The notes below the pieces were generated by a model that worked only from the letters and a program-made list of their open reading frames with translations, searched no databases and had not been told where the DNA came from. From the NCBI RefSeq assembly GCF_028596125.1, contig NZ_CP117229.1, positions 1,596,001 through 1,660,000 on the forward strand: 64,000 nucleotides of DNA, given 5' to 3'. The DNA comes from Listeria innocua. Its GTDB lineage: Bacteria > Bacillota > Bacilli > Lactobacillales > Listeriaceae. Numbering within the stretch: the first letter of the stretch is position 1; every line of letters begins with the position of its first letter. Below, one piece after another: positions 25,646 through 35,986 of the stretch. Both the position numbers and the translations under genes were made by a program.

Positions 25646-27031
25646 TTTATTTCGCTGAATTTTGCCTGAAGCTGTTTTCGGTAGATGTTCCACAATCGTT
25701 ATTTGCTTAGGAATTTTAAAACTAGCCAAGTTCGTTTGACAAATATCTTTTAATACCCCTTCATCAAATCCTTCATTTACAACGATAAAGGCAACAGGAA
25801 CACTGCCCCATTTAGCATCTGACTTACCTACAACCGCAACTTCTTCCACAGCCTCATAAGCGCCAATCACATGTTCTATTTCAGTCGGATAAATATTTTC
25901 GCCACCAGAAATAATTAAATCAGAACGCCGCTCTAAAACAAATAAAAAGCCTTCTTCATCCAAATAACCAATATCACCCGTTTTAAACCAGCCATCTATA
26001 AAAGCTTTTGCCGTTGCTTTTTCATTGTGTAAATATCCAGGTGTAATTGAAGGTCCTTTTAGTAAAATTTCGCCATCGTCAGCAATTTTTACTTCTGCAG
26101 GAAATAATGCTTTACCTGAGGAGCCAATTTTGTTTAAGGCATCTTTTGGTGGCAATGTCACAATTTGTGAAGCCGTTTCAGTCATTCCAAACGACTGTAC
26201 TAATGGAATATCGCGTTGTTTACAAATTTCCAAAACAGCTTTATTAGCTGGTCCCCCACCTAACAAAACAGTTCGCACATTCGGATGGTAGCTTCCGCCT
26301 TGAATTTTTAACAATCGTTCTAACATCGAAGTCACTACAGAGATGGTAGAAATTTTACCACTTTCAAGCAATTGCGTAATTTTTTCTTCATCGAAATGCT
26401 CTTCTAAATACACGGGAATTCCATAAATAACGGAACGCATCATAATTGATAAACCGCTGATATGAAAAATAGGTACAGCGCAAAGCCAACTATCTTTCTC
26501 CGTTAAACCTAAATTTAAAACTGAAGAAACAGCGCTCCACCAATGATTTTCATATGTTTGCATTACACCTTTTGGTTTTCCAGTTGTTCCTGAAGTATAC
26601 ATAACCGAAGCTGTGCGTGATAAATCCCATGTTTTGCATAAATCGGGTTCCACGTATGTCGTTTGCTGTAACTCTTCGTAGCTAATTCCAGAAGTCACTT
26701 TATCCACAAACGCATCTGCTACAATCACTTGTTTTACCTCAGCATTTGCCAATTGAAAAGTAATCTCTTTTTTCGTTAAACGATTGTTAAGGAATAAAGT
26801 GATAGCTCCAAGTTGTTGCAAAGCATGAATAAGTAAAAAAGTCATTCGGTCGTTTTTTCCAAGTAAAGCAACCATCTCGTCTTTTCTAATACCGCGCGCG
26901 AATAATTTACCCGCAAGTTTCTCTACGGCTTCATATATTTCTTCAAACGTTTCTTGTTTTCCTTCAAAAACAAGCGCGGTTTCTCCAGGAGAAAGCCGCA
27001 CTCGTTTTTGAAGCCAGTTTGTCATGTCCAT
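25622..27031 (-). CDS. menE: o-Succinylbenzoate-CoA ligase
   Basis: Activates o-succinylbenzoate to its CoA thioester in menaquinone synthesis. 469-residue ANL-family enzyme with MYTSGTTGKPKGVM (P-loop), FGMTETAS, GWFKTGDIGYLDEEG and the C-terminal KTASGKIQRNKL lysine motif. ATG start. Last gene of menFDHBE, 15 bases after menB. In B. subtilis menC follows, but here a terminator does. Confidence 0.96.
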   Translation of the reverse strand: MDMTNWLQKRVRLSPGETALVFEGKQETFEEIYEAVEKLAGKLFARGIRKDEMVALLGKNDRMTFLLIHALQQLGAITLFLNNRLTKKEITFQLANAEVKQVIVADAFVDKVTSGISYEELQQTTYVEPDLCKTWDLSRTASVMYTSGTTGKPKGVMQTYENHWWSAVSSVLNLGLTEKDSWLCAVPIFHISGLSIMMRSVIYGIPVYLEEHFDEEKITQLLESGKISTISVVTSMLERLLKIQGGSYHPNVRTVLLGGGPANKAVLEICKQRDIPLVQSFGMTETASQIVTLPPKDALNKIGSSGKALFPAEVKIADDGEILLKGPSITPGYLHNEKATAKAFIDGWFKTGDIGYLDEEGFLFVLERRSDLIISGGENIYPTEIEHVIGAYEAVEEVAVVGKSDAKWGSVPVAFIVVNEGFDEGVLKDICQTNLASFKIPKQITIVEHLPKTASGKIQRNKLKERHSN

Positions 27032-27046
27032 TTTTACACCTTCAAA

Positions 27047-27865
27047 TCAAGGGAATTTTGGAAATTGGTCAAAGTCAGGATCGCGTTTTTCTTTAAAGGC
27101 ATCGCGACCTTCTTTGGCTTCATCTGTTGTATAGTATAGAAGTGTTGCGTCACCAGCTAATTGCTGAATACCTGCTAAACCGTCAGTATCTGCATTGAAA
27201 GCTGCTTTGATGAAACGCAAGGCAGTTGGACTTTTTTGTAGCATTTCTTTCGCCCAAGCTACCGTTTCTTTTTCTAAATCTGCTACTGGAACGACTGTGT
27301 TAATCCAGCCCATTTCAAGTGCTTCGTCCGCTGTATATTGACGGCACATGAACCAAACTTCTTTCGCTTTCTTATGGCCGATAACACGTGCTAAATAGCC
27401 AGAACCATATCCAGCATCGAAGCTACCAACATTCGGCCCAGTTTGTCCGAATTTCGCATTGTCTGCTGCAATTGTTAAGTCACATACTAATTGAAGAACA
27501 TTTCCCCCACCAATGGACCAGCCTGCAACCATCGCGATAACTGGTTTAGGAATAACGCGAATTAAACGTTGTAAATCAAGTACGTTTAAGCGTGGAATTT
27601 GGTCATCGCCAACATAACCGCCGTGACCGCGCACTTTTTGGTCTCCGCCAGAACAGAATGCTTTTTCGCCTTCCCCAGTTAAAATAATAACGCCAAGATC
27701 CGAATTATCGCGTGCCAAGTTAAATGCATCAATCATTTCTGTTACCGTTTTTGGTGTAAATGCATTATGTACTTCTGGACGATTAATCGTAATTTTTGCG
27801 ATTCCTTCATAACTTTCATATTTGATTTCCTCGTATACTTTTTCTGTTTGCCAATTAAAACTCAT
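27047..27865 (-). CDS. menB: 1,4-dihydroxy-2-naphthoyl-CoA synthase
   Basis: Crotonase-fold enzyme that closes the naphthoate ring from o-succinylbenzoyl-CoA. 272 residues. Key segments are [11 protein letters not shown], the [20 protein letters not shown] oxyanion region and [13 protein letters not shown], with the family's Asp/Tyr residues. It starts with MSFNWQTEK and overlaps the menH stop by four bases. The C-terminal [11 protein letters not shown] is characteristic of MenB. Confidence 0.98.
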   Translation of the reverse strand: MSFNWQTEKVYEEIKYESYEGIAKITINRPEVHNAFTPKTVTEMIDAFNLARDNSDLGVIILTGEGEKAFCSGGDQKVRGHGGYVGDDQIPRLNVLDLQRLIRVIPKPVIAMVAGWSIGGGNVLQLVCDLTIAADNAKFGQTGPNVGSFDAGYGSGYLARVIGHKKAKEVWFMCRQYTADEALEMGWINTVVPVADLEKETVAWAKEMLQKSPTALRFIKAAFNADTDGLAGIQQLAGDATLLYYTTDEAKEGRDAFKEKRDPDFDQFPKFP

Positions 27866-28689
27866 TTTTCTTCCTCCTTTAAAATACCTTCCAGCCAGTA
27901 TATGAGCTGACTTGAAAAAATGTTTGGTTGTTCTAAATAAACAGCATGCCCCGCTTCTTGTACCGTGACATGAGTGCTATTTGGTAAAAGTTGCTTCATT
28001 TCTCGGGCGATTTTTTCGAATTTCTCATCTAAATTGCCCGTAATCAGTAGCACAGGAAAAGTAAAGTCCGCTAAATTTTCCCAATAAGAAGGTTGCTTCC
28101 CGGTGCCCATTCCGCGTAAACTCTTTGCTAAACCATGTGGATTTTGAGCTAATCGCTCTAATCTTATTCGCTTTTTTAACGCAAACGGTAAATTCTTCTG
28201 TGATGCAAAAAGGGCTAAATTTTCCCAGTAAGCTACAAAAGGTTCAATACCATCCGCATCAAGCGTGTCTGCTAACCGATTATCTGCACTAATTCGACTT
28301 GCGCGTGCTTTTTCATCTCGCAGTCCTGGTGAACTACTAACTAGAACAAGCCCGCGCACAAGCTCCTTATATTTTGCAGCAAAAGCAGTCGCTACTCTCC
28401 CGCCCATTGAGTACCCTAAAACAAAACAGCTATCGATTTTTAATTGATGTAAAATACTGGCCAAATCATCGCAAATATTTTCAATCGAATAACGCGCAAC
28501 TTCCTTGGGACAAGAAGTTTTTCCATGCCCAAGTAAATCAGGCGCGATGATACTAAAATGCTCTTTTAAAAGCGATATGCTATCTTGAAAAGTCTCGCTG
28601 GAACCAGTAAAACCATGTAACATTAATAAAACTGGTTTTTCCCCGCTTATATCATTTATTAAATGATAATGTTGACCGTTTACTAGCAT
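27862..28689 (-). CDS. menH: SHCHC synthase, alpha/beta hydrolase
   Basis: 275-residue alpha/beta hydrolase. It has [11 protein letters not shown] (oxyanion HGFTG), the nucleophile elbow GYSMGGRVA and the catalytic His in [12 protein letters not shown]. In the pathway it eliminates pyruvate from SEPHCHC to give SHCHC. It is one base after menD and overlaps menB by four bases, which supports the assignment. Confidence 0.93.
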   Translation of the reverse strand: MLVNGQHYHLINDISGEKPVLLMLHGFTGSSETFQDSISLLKEHFSIIAPDLLGHGKTSCPKEVARYSIENICDDLASILHQLKIDSCFVLGYSMGGRVATAFAAKYKELVRGLVLVSSSPGLRDEKARASRISADNRLADTLDADGIEPFVAYWENLALFASQKNLPFALKKRIRLERLAQNPHGLAKSLRGMGTGKQPSYWENLADFTFPVLLITGNLDEKFEKIAREMKQLLPNSTHVTVQEAGHAVYLEQPNIFSSQLIYWLEGILKEEEK

Positions 28690-28690
28690 A

Positions 28691-30433
28691 TTAATCTAAC
28701 GCCTTTAAAGCAGTCGCAATTTTTTCCCAAAGCGCTTGGTGGTTTGCTTTATTTTCATGACGATTGGTTTTTACTTCAATAATATCTAAACCTTTATGGT
28801 AGCTTGCTTTATCAATAGCTTCTTCAAGTGAGTCCACAGATTTTGCTTCATGATAATCAGCATCATAAAATGCCGCAGCAAAGCGGAAATCAAGTTCAGT
28901 TGAAGTACCAAACAGTGACTCAAAATACTTCGGTTCATTTGCTTGAGGTAAAAATGAGAAGATCCCACCGCCGTCATTGTTGACGATAATAATAGTAAGG
29001 TTCATCTTATATTTTTTCGCCATAAGCAAGCCATTCATATCATGATAAAACGATAAATCACCAATCAGTAAAAACATTGGTTGGAATACAACACTAGCAC
29101 CTAGCGCCGAGGAAACAACCCCATCAATACCATTAGCGCCACGGTTTGCGAGCATTTTTATTTTCTTATCAATTTGCGAAAAATAGGTATCTACATCGCG
29201 AATTGGCATACTATTACCAATAAATAAACCAGCTTTATCTGGTAACAAACGGCGCAATTCCGAAACAATTTTGCCCTCTTCTAAAGTAGTTGTATTCGCC
29301 ATTTCTTCCAGAACGATTTCGCGCGCTTTTTGATTGTAAGAAGTCCATCTATTTAACCATGAAGCGTCTTTCGTATCGTCCGGCATATTTTGTTGCATAA
29401 TATCAAGTAAAAATCGCTCGTCGCAGTGAATCATATCCGTTACAGCTTTAATTGGATCCTTCCAAGCAGCACCAGGATCTACTACGTAAAATCTGATGCC
29501 AAAAAGATGTTCCAACCAGTTTTTTAGTGGTTTAGAAACTGGCATACTTCCAAAGCGAATCACTACTTCTGGTGTTAATTTATCCAAAATATCCGCTTCT
29601 TTTAAAAATGCATCATATTGGTCAATTACCACTTCATCCATTGCCCCGTAAGAACGTAAGCCAGAAAGAGGATCCGCTAAAATTGGCCACCCTAGTTTTT
29701 TCGCCAAATCTACCATGGGCTGTTCCAATTCTTTTTTATCAATCGGTCCAACAACGAATACGCCTTTTTTGCCCGTGCATTCGGTGACCATTTTTTGAAT
29801 GGAACTATCGTCTAAAACTTCATGCGTATAGTAAATATGTACATGATGATGTTTTTTCCCAGTAGCAGTAAATGGAGAAGGTTCTAAAATAGGCACAAGT
29901 GGTTCACGAAGCGGAAAATTAAGATGCACTGGTCCCCTAGGTGTTTTCATAGCAATATCCACCGCGCGACTACTATGCCATTTAGCATAGCGAAGCATTT
30001 CATCACTGTTTTCAGGAAGCGCCATATCAGTGAAATCTTTTACGTGCGAACCGTATAAATGCAGTTGATCCATTGCTTGTGGTGCTCCAACATTTCTAAG
30101 TTCATGCGGACGGTCAGCAGTTAGGACAATTAATGGAATTTGTGATAAATTTGCTTCCACCACAGCAGGAAAATAGTTTGCCGCTGCAGTTCCGGAAGTA
30201 CAGAGCAGAACAACTGGACGTTTGGATGCTTTCGCTAGCCCAAGCGCAAAAAAACCAGCTGATCGTTCATCAACATCTACATAAATCTTCAATGTTGGAT
30301 GTTCTGCCATCATCAGTGCCAGCGGAGTTGAACGAGAACCCGGGCTAATAATTGCTTCTTTTACACCGGCTTGCACAAGCTCCTCAATAAATGCAGCTAA
30401 ATAATCTGTCAGCACTTGTTCGTGGTTTGTCAT
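28691..30433 (-). CDS. menD: SEPHCHC synthase (MenD)
   Basis: Thiamine-diphosphate enzyme joining isochorismate and 2-oxoglutarate. 580 residues. The N-terminal domain has EAIISPGSRSTPLALM, the middle domain VVLLCTSGTAAANYFPAVVE, and the ThDP/Mg site is LTIIIVNNDGGGIFSFLPQ. Start ATG overlaps the menF stop as ATGA. Confidence 0.98.
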   Translation of the reverse strand: MTNHEQVLTDYLAAFIEELVQAGVKEAIISPGSRSTPLALMMAEHPTLKIYVDVDERSAGFFALGLAKASKRPVVLLCTSGTAAANYFPAVVEANLSQIPLIVLTADRPHELRNVGAPQAMDQLHLYGSHVKDFTDMALPENSDEMLRYAKWHSSRAVDIAMKTPRGPVHLNFPLREPLVPILEPSPFTATGKKHHHVHIYYTHEVLDDSSIQKMVTECTGKKGVFVVGPIDKKELEQPMVDLAKKLGWPILADPLSGLRSYGAMDEVVIDQYDAFLKEADILDKLTPEVVIRFGSMPVSKPLKNWLEHLFGIRFYVVDPGAAWKDPIKAVTDMIHCDERFLLDIMQQNMPDDTKDASWLNRWTSYNQKAREIVLEEMANTTTLEEGKIVSELRRLLPDKAGLFIGNSMPIRDVDTYFSQIDKKIKMLANRGANGIDGVVSSALGASVVFQPMFLLIGDLSFYHDMNGLLMAKKYKMNLTIIIVNNDGGGIFSFLPQANEPKYFESLFGTSTELDFRFAAAFYDADYHEAKSVDSLEEAIDKASYHKGLDIIEVKTNRHENKANHQALWEKIATALKALD

Positions 30434-31818
30434 TTCTTTATGCCTCCTAATACGCGTAACATCGGTTGGAATTTAACCTCAGTTTCTTTTAATTCTTCTT
30501 TTGGAACAGAATCACCAACAATCCCGCAACCAGCATAGATCAAACCTTGCGAATCAACAATTAAACCAGAACGAATCGCAACAGCAAACTCACCAGAGCC
30601 TTTTAAATCAACCCAGCCAATTGGTGCGCCGTAAAATCCCCGGTCCATTTCTTCCTTCATTCGAATAATCGCCAGCCCCATTTTTTGCGGTAATCCGCCA
30701 AGTGCCGGTGTCGGATGAAGAGCTTTCACCATTTCAAGCATTGTCACATCAGGCTTTTTCTTCGCTGTAATATTCATATATAAATGTTGAATATCGCGAT
30801 TTTTTAGCAGAACGGGTTGGCTAGATAACGAAAGACCTGTCGTAAATGGTTTTAATGTTTCTTCCATCATTTGTACAACATAGGAATGCTCTCGTAAATT
30901 TTTTGCATCTTGCAGTAAAGCATTTCCTAGGGCTTCATCTGCATCATCCGTAGCACCACGTTCGGTTGAACCTGCTACACAAGAGGACTGGATTGTATCC
31001 CCATTTACAGCGAGCAATCTTTCTGGAGTTGCGCCAAAAAAGACTCCTGTTCCCTTTTCTATAAGAAAGAAATAACTATTTTCTTGTGTTGCTAGCATAT
31101 TTTCCAAAATAATTGCGCTATCTACTTGTCGCTGGAAACGTAACCCCATCCGTCTAGCTAAAACTACTTTTTTCACGTCTTCTGAATGATTAATCATATC
31201 GATAATTTCACTTGCAGTCTCTAGGAAATGCTCTTTACCAATTTCCTTAAAATCTGTTAGCAATGCCATTTCAGCTTCATTAACCTCTTGATGAATGATT
31301 TTTTGCCACTGATTAAAAACAGCTTCTAATTTGCTCTCCGTATCATCTGAGTAGATGGACAAATTGACCGTTAAGTAGCTTTTCCCATCCTTATTAGTCA
31401 ACATAAATAGCGGTAAGTAGAACAAACCATCTTTAAAACTTTGCCATTCTTTCTCTGTATCCCGCTCAGGATCAAAAGCAAAACCGCCAAAGTAAATTGG
31501 CCCAGTTGCATCTACTGTTGCATTTGTTACACAAGTGCGCAGTCTTTTTTCAATTTTCTCTTGCAGTCCAAGAAAAGCATCTTTTTTCTTCTCCGCCAAA
31601 AATTGTTTCGTTACACCAAAACCGGTCATCGTCAGTGTCATTTCTGGATTTTGCCAGAAAAAACGTTCACCTTTAAAAGCCGTACCAGCTTTTTTAAACA
31701 ATTTGACTGGAGACACTAATTCATCTAACTCAGTTACCCAGCTAAATAGAGCCGGTTGATCTTGGCTTGCGCTACGTTTCGCTTGATTAAATAAATCAAG
31801 AGGCAATTTAGTATTCAT
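30430..31818 (-). CDS. menF: Isochorismate synthase
   Basis: Chorismate-utilising enzyme of 462 residues. The C-terminal domain has SSCVAGSTERGATDDAD, LHPTPALGGLPQ, and MDRGFYGAPIGWVDLKGSGE, then CGIVGDSVPKEELKETEVK, as in isochorismate synthases. First gene of menFDHBE, directing chorismate into menaquinone. ATG start with a GGAGAG site. Confidence 0.96.
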   Translation of the reverse strand: MNTKLPLDLFNQAKRSASQDQPALFSWVTELDELVSPVKLFKKAGTAFKGERFFWQNPEMTLTMTGFGVTKQFLAEKKKDAFLGLQEKIEKRLRTCVTNATVDATGPIYFGGFAFDPERDTEKEWQSFKDGLFYLPLFMLTNKDGKSYLTVNLSIYSDDTESKLEAVFNQWQKIIHQEVNEAEMALLTDFKEIGKEHFLETASEIIDMINHSEDVKKVVLARRMGLRFQRQVDSAIILENMLATQENSYFFLIEKGTGVFFGATPERLLAVNGDTIQSSCVAGSTERGATDDADEALGNALLQDAKNLREHSYVVQMMEETLKPFTTGLSLSSQPVLLKNRDIQHLYMNITAKKKPDVTMLEMVKALHPTPALGGLPQKMGLAIIRMKEEMDRGFYGAPIGWVDLKGSGEFAVAIRSGLIVDSQGLIYAGCGIVGDSVPKEELKETEVKFQPMLRVLGGIKK

Positions 31819-31851
31819 ATGCTTATCTCTCCTTTTACATTCACATCTTCT

Positions 31852-31860
31852 ATTATACCA
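31852..31860 (-). promoter_or_regulatory. Extended -10 promoter of menFDHBE
   Basis: TGGTATAAT on the minus strand, 34 bases before the menF ATG. The -35 is poor, compensated by the TGn extension. Confidence 0.6.
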
Positions 31861-31915
31861 AAAATAGAGCTAAACTGCTTGGTTTGCGTTTTTTCTTTCA
31901 TTTCGTTATTAATTA

Positions 31916-31944
31916 TTGACGTCGTTCAATTAATTCCCTAAAAT
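31916..31944 (+). promoter_or_regulatory. menA promoter
   Basis: TTGACG (31916-31921), 17 bases, TAAAAT (31939-31944). Confidence 0.8.
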
Positions 31945-31992
31945 GAAGGGTAGACATCTGAAACATATGGAAGTGAAAAAGGAGAGAAAAAC

Positions 31993-32931
31993 ATGGCTAA
32001 TGCCTCAAAATCTGCACTTACAAAACAAACTGGATTTCAAAAATGGTGGTCGTTACTTCGCCCTCATACGCTTGTAGCTTCTTTTGTTCCGGTATTTTTA
32101 GGAACCTCCGTCGCAATGAGCTATACCAGTTTTCATTTTACACGTTTTATCGTCATGCTAATTGCTTGTTTCTTCATTCAAACATCAGCCAATCTATTCA
32201 ATGAATATTTTGATTATAAAAAAGGACAAGACGATGAACATTCGGTTGGAAATGGTGGTGCTATCGTTCGTAATGGTATGCGCCCAGGTTTTATATTGTT
32301 CCTAGCAATCTTTTTATACATTTTATCGATCCTCGGTGGCGTTTATCTATCCATTGAATTAAATTGGTACGTCGGTTTACTTGGCGCAATTTGTATGCTT
32401 GTTGGCTTTCTTTATACAGGCGGACCTTACCCAATTGCTTATACGCCGTTTGGTGAAATTATGGCAGGGTTCTTTATGGGAGGAATTATTACTTTTATTT
32501 CTTTCTACATCCAAGCGGAATTTATTAGTTCGTTTATCGTCTACGTTTCCATTCCAATAATGGTACTTGTTGGAAACTTGTTACTAGCCAATAGTATTCG
32601 TGATTTAGTTCCTGATAAGAAAAATGGTCGTTTAACTTTAGCTATTTTACTTGGTCGTAAATGGGCAACCGTTCTTTTCGCAGCTGCTTTTCTGTTCAGT
32701 TATGTATTTGAAATCGCCCTTATCTTTACCCAAGATGCTCCGTGGTGGACACTATTAATTCTACTTAGTTTGCCAGAAGCCATTCGTGCGGTTCGTCGAT
32801 TCATTGGAAAAACTTCACCTATCACAATGGTTCCAGCAATGAAATCTACTTCTAAAGCTTTAACTATCTTTGGAATTACACTAGCATTCGCTTATCTTTT
32901 AAGCCTATTATCTAGAAACTTATTCATGTAA
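31993..32931 (+). CDS. menA: 1,4-dihydroxy-2-naphthoate prenyltransferase
   Basis: UbiA-family integral membrane enzyme adding the isoprenoid tail to DHNA. 312 residues with about eight or nine hydrophobic segments. The two Asp-rich motifs are NEYFDYKKGQDD and NSIRDLVPDKKNGR. AAGGAG precedes the ATG. Divergent from menFDHBE with its own promoter and terminator. The final methylation (MenG) is not in this window. Confidence 0.96.
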   Translation: MANASKSALTKQTGFQKWWSLLRPHTLVASFVPVFLGTSVAMSYTSFHFTRFIVMLIACFFIQTSANLFNEYFDYKKGQDDEHSVGNGGAIVRNGMRPGFILFLAIFLYILSILGGVYLSIELNWYVGLLGAICMLVGFLYTGGPYPIAYTPFGEIMAGFFMGGIITFISFYIQAEFISSFIVYVSIPIMVLVGNLLLANSIRDLVPDKKNGRLTLAILLGRKWATVLFAAAFLFSYVFEIALIFTQDAPWWTLLILLSLPEAIRAVRRFIGKTSPITMVPAMKSTSKALTIFGITLAFAYLLSLLSRNLFM

Positions 32932-32967
32932 AAAACTGGTTGTCATTAGGACAACCAGTTTTTTTAT
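32931..32967. terminator. Bidirectional terminator between menA and yitJ
   Basis: AACTGGTTGTC / GACAACCAGTT stem, A-run before it and seven T after it. It also carries the yitJ stop at 32964. Confidence 0.9.
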
Positions 32968-34817
32968 TTGGAAGCAATTTGTAATTGTTGTTTATTTTGA
33001 ACATATTTCGCAAGTTCAATCGACAAATCATATCGTAAAAATGGCGTAATAATATAAATCCCCTGAAAATGCTCACAAATAGCATCAACTAATTCACGCG
33101 CAATCGCCATGCCTTCTTCATTTGCGTGACCGTGTTCTTCCGCTTCTCTCATCCGTTCCCGAACCCCATCAGTCAAGCGAATGCCCGGAACTTCATTATG
33201 AAGAAATTCTGCATTTCGACTTGAAAGTAATGGCATAACCCCGATAAAAAGCGGCACATCAATATTTGCCTTTTGCAAAGCTTCTTTAAGTAAAACAGCT
33301 TTATTTACATCATAAATGGGCTGCGTAATAATATAATCCGCGCCGTATTCTACTTTTCGTTCAATTAATCGAACCGCCTTTTCTAAGTTAAGCACATTGG
33401 GGTTAAACGCTGCGCCAACATGAAACCGCGCTTTTTCCTTCAACGATTTTCCTGTATATGAAATACCGTCATTAAACTTTTTAATCAGTTGAACGAGCTC
33501 CACCGATCTTAAATCAAACACCGAGGATGCTCCTGGGAAATCACCTACTTTAGTCGGATCACCAGTAATCGCAAGCACATCATGGAGACCTAGCTTATGA
33601 AATCCCATCACATGCGAATGCATCCCAACTAAATTATGGTCCCGCGTCGTCAAATGAATCAACGGCTTAATGCCATACTCATGTTTCAAAATGGAAGCCA
33701 GCGCCATATTACTAATTCTCGGAGTCGCTAGTGAATTATCCGAAATCGTAATCGCGTCAACTCCAGCCTCATCCAGCGCCTTAGCTCCTTCAAAAAATTT
33801 CGATGTATCAAAAGTCCGAGGTGGATCAAGTTCTACTAAAATCGTCAACCGTTCCTTCACCTTATCAAGTAAACGCTCACCAGACTCCTCGTCCTCCACT
33901 TCTTCAGGAACAAGCTCCAAAATCGGTCGAACTTCTTTTTCCAAAACGGGCTTAGTGCTCTCTAATCCTTTACGTAAAGCCCGAATATGATCTGGAGTCG
34001 TTCCGCAACAGCCACCAATAATTCGTGCACCTTCTTGTCGAAAAACTTCCCCGTAATGCTCAAAATAATCTGTATCTGACTGATAAATGACTTTCCCTTC
34101 TTGCACTTCTGGCAGGCTCGCATTGGGATAAACAGCTAAGTATGCCTTATCATAAAGTGGTACTGTTTCAAGAGCACGCGCCATATGATATGGTCCAAGT
34201 CGGCAATTGATACCAACCACATCTGCACCGAGCGCAATAAGTTCTTCCAGCGCATCTGGTAATTTTTTCCCGTTTTGCAGGATACCTGGTTCATGCATCG
34301 ATACATTTGCCACGACAGGTAAATCAGTCGTCTCACGGAGAATTTTCAGCACCGTTTTAAGTTCATCTAAATCATAATATGTCTCAAGCAAAATTGCATC
34401 CACACCATCTAACAAAAAACAGTATAACTGCTCCCGAAAACTACGCTTAATTTCTTCTAGAGGAGCCGCCGGAAGTCTTGCATCCACAGCACCATTTATC
34501 CCGCCAATCGTGCCAAAGATATACGTCCCAGTCCCTCTCGCCGCTTCCTTTGCTAACCGAATGGCGGCTTGGTTAATTCGCTTCACTTCATCCTCAAGAC
34601 CATATCGAGCGAGTTTAATATAATTAGCTCCGTAAGTATTAGTTTGAATAATATCCGCACCAGCACCAATATAAGCCTTATGAATCGCTACAATATCTTC
34701 CGGATGAGATAAATTCAGTTCTTCAAACGAACGGTCCACCCCGTAGGAATAAAGCAAAGTGCCCATCGCACCATCTGCAATTAATACTTTTTCGCTTAAA
34801 TCTTTTCTTAAATTCAT
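32964..34817 (-). CDS. yitJ: Bifunctional homocysteine S-methyltransferase / methylenetetrahydrofolate reductase
   Basis: 617 residues in two domains. The N-terminal domain (about 1-290) is a zinc homocysteine methyltransferase: IADGAMGTLLYSYG, a middle Cys in GINCRLGP and the paired Cys of IIGGCCGTTPDH. The C-terminal domain (about 310-600) is an MTHFR-like TIM barrel with VELDPPRTFD, HLTTRDHNLVGMHSH and GDPTKVGDFPGAS. It resembles B. subtilis YitJ, which reduces methylene-THF and may methylate homocysteine. Last gene of the metE-metI-metC-yitJ operon, so it probably supplies methyl-THF to MetE. It overlaps metC by four bases. Confidence 0.93.
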   Translation of the reverse strand: MNLRKDLSEKVLIADGAMGTLLYSYGVDRSFEELNLSHPEDIVAIHKAYIGAGADIIQTNTYGANYIKLARYGLEDEVKRINQAAIRLAKEAARGTGTYIFGTIGGINGAVDARLPAAPLEEIKRSFREQLYCFLLDGVDAILLETYYDLDELKTVLKILRETTDLPVVANVSMHEPGILQNGKKLPDALEELIALGADVVGINCRLGPYHMARALETVPLYDKAYLAVYPNASLPEVQEGKVIYQSDTDYFEHYGEVFRQEGARIIGGCCGTTPDHIRALRKGLESTKPVLEKEVRPILELVPEEVEDEESGERLLDKVKERLTILVELDPPRTFDTSKFFEGAKALDEAGVDAITISDNSLATPRISNMALASILKHEYGIKPLIHLTTRDHNLVGMHSHVMGFHKLGLHDVLAITGDPTKVGDFPGASSVFDLRSVELVQLIKKFNDGISYTGKSLKEKARFHVGAAFNPNVLNLEKAVRLIERKVEYGADYIITQPIYDVNKAVLLKEALQKANIDVPLFIGVMPLLSSRNAEFLHNEVPGIRLTDGVRERMREAEEHGHANEEGMAIARELVDAICEHFQGIYIITPFLRYDLSIELAKYVQNKQQLQIASK

Positions 34818-35986
34818 TTCGCGACACTTCCTTTCTTAATGAACGAAAGTGCTTGTTTTAAATCAGCAATCAAATCATCTGCATCCTCAAGCCCCGCTGA
34901 AAAACGTAATAATCCTGGTGTAATTCCTTGCGCCAAACGCTCCTTTTCTGGAACAGCAGCATGAGACATTTTAGCAGGATAAGATAAAATACTCTCAACC
35001 GCACCTAAACTCACGGAAAATACCGGTAACTCCAAATGATTTACGAGCTCGCGCACAGCTTCTTCGCTACCAAGATCAAAAGACAAAACAGCTCCACCAC
35101 TCGTGGCTTGTTCCACTTGAATTTCATAGCCTGCATGGGATGGTAACCCAGGATAATGCACCGCGACTACATCTGGTTCCGCATTTAAAAACAAAGCAAT
35201 TTTTTCCGCAGTTTCCGTCCCAGCTTTCATCCGAACAGATAGCGTTTTAAGTCCACGAAGCAACAGCCAAGAATCTTGCACCCCAAGAACCCCACCAGTT
35301 GAATTTTGCAAAAAGTAAATAGCTTCAGCCAAATCCGGGTTATTAGTAACAATAAGTCCTGCCAAAATATCACTATGACCGCCAAGAAATTTCGTCGCAC
35401 TGTGGATAACTAAATCTGCTCCAAGCTCTAACGGTTTTTGAATAAGAGGTGTTAAAAAAGTATTATCAACAAACGTATAGCAACCATTCGCTTTCGCAAG
35501 TTTAGAAACAGTCCGAATGTCCGTCACATGTAGTAGCGGATTAGATGGCGTTTCCAAGTAAACTAACTTAGTATTCGCTTGAAATGCCTTCGCAACTTCA
35601 TCAATATTTGTCGTATCAACAAAAGTATGCGTAATCCCAAACCTCGGCAACACTTGCTCAACCAAACGAAAAGTTCCACCATACACATCTTTTGAAATAA
35701 TAAAATGATCCCCTTTAGATAGTGTGAAAAGTGCCGCAGAAACAGCAGCCATACCACTTGCAAAAGCAAAACCGTTCGTGCCACCTTCTAATTCTGCAAT
35801 CGCTTGCTCCACTTTTTCCCGCGTTGGATTGCCACTTCTTGCATAATCATAAGTATGGTAATTATCAAAATCATGTTGATGAAATGTAGACGATAAATGA
35901 ATGGGTGTATTAAGTGCACCTGTTTCTTTATCGATTCCTAAACTAGCTTTAATTACAGCTGTATCTTGCCCATAATCCTTAGCCAC
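34814..35986 (-). CDS. metC: Cystathionine beta-lyase
   Basis: PLP-dependent Cys/Met-metabolism enzyme of 390 residues. It has HQHDFDNYHTYDYARSGNPT at the N-terminus, FVDNTFLTP and the PLP lysine in VIHSATKFLGGHSD. It cleaves cystathionine to homocysteine. Assignment as lyase rather than synthase rests on its place after metI and resemblance to B. subtilis MetC; the two paralogues are hard to separate by motif alone. Overlaps metI by eight bases. Confidence 0.9.
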   Translation of the reverse strand: MAKDYGQDTAVIKASLGIDKETGALNTPIHLSSTFHQHDFDNYHTYDYARSGNPTREKVEQAIAELEGGTNGFAFASGMAAVSAALFTLSKGDHFIISKDVYGGTFRLVEQVLPRFGITHTFVDTTNIDEVAKAFQANTKLVYLETPSNPLLHVTDIRTVSKLAKANGCYTFVDNTFLTPLIQKPLELGADLVIHSATKFLGGHSDILAGLIVTNNPDLAEAIYFLQNSTGGVLGVQDSWLLLRGLKTLSVRMKAGTETAEKIALFLNAEPDVVAVHYPGLPSHAGYEIQVEQATSGGAVLSFDLGSEEAVRELVNHLELPVFSVSLGAVESILSYPAKMSHAAVPEKERLAQGITPGLLRFSAGLEDADDLIADLKQALSFIKKGSVAK

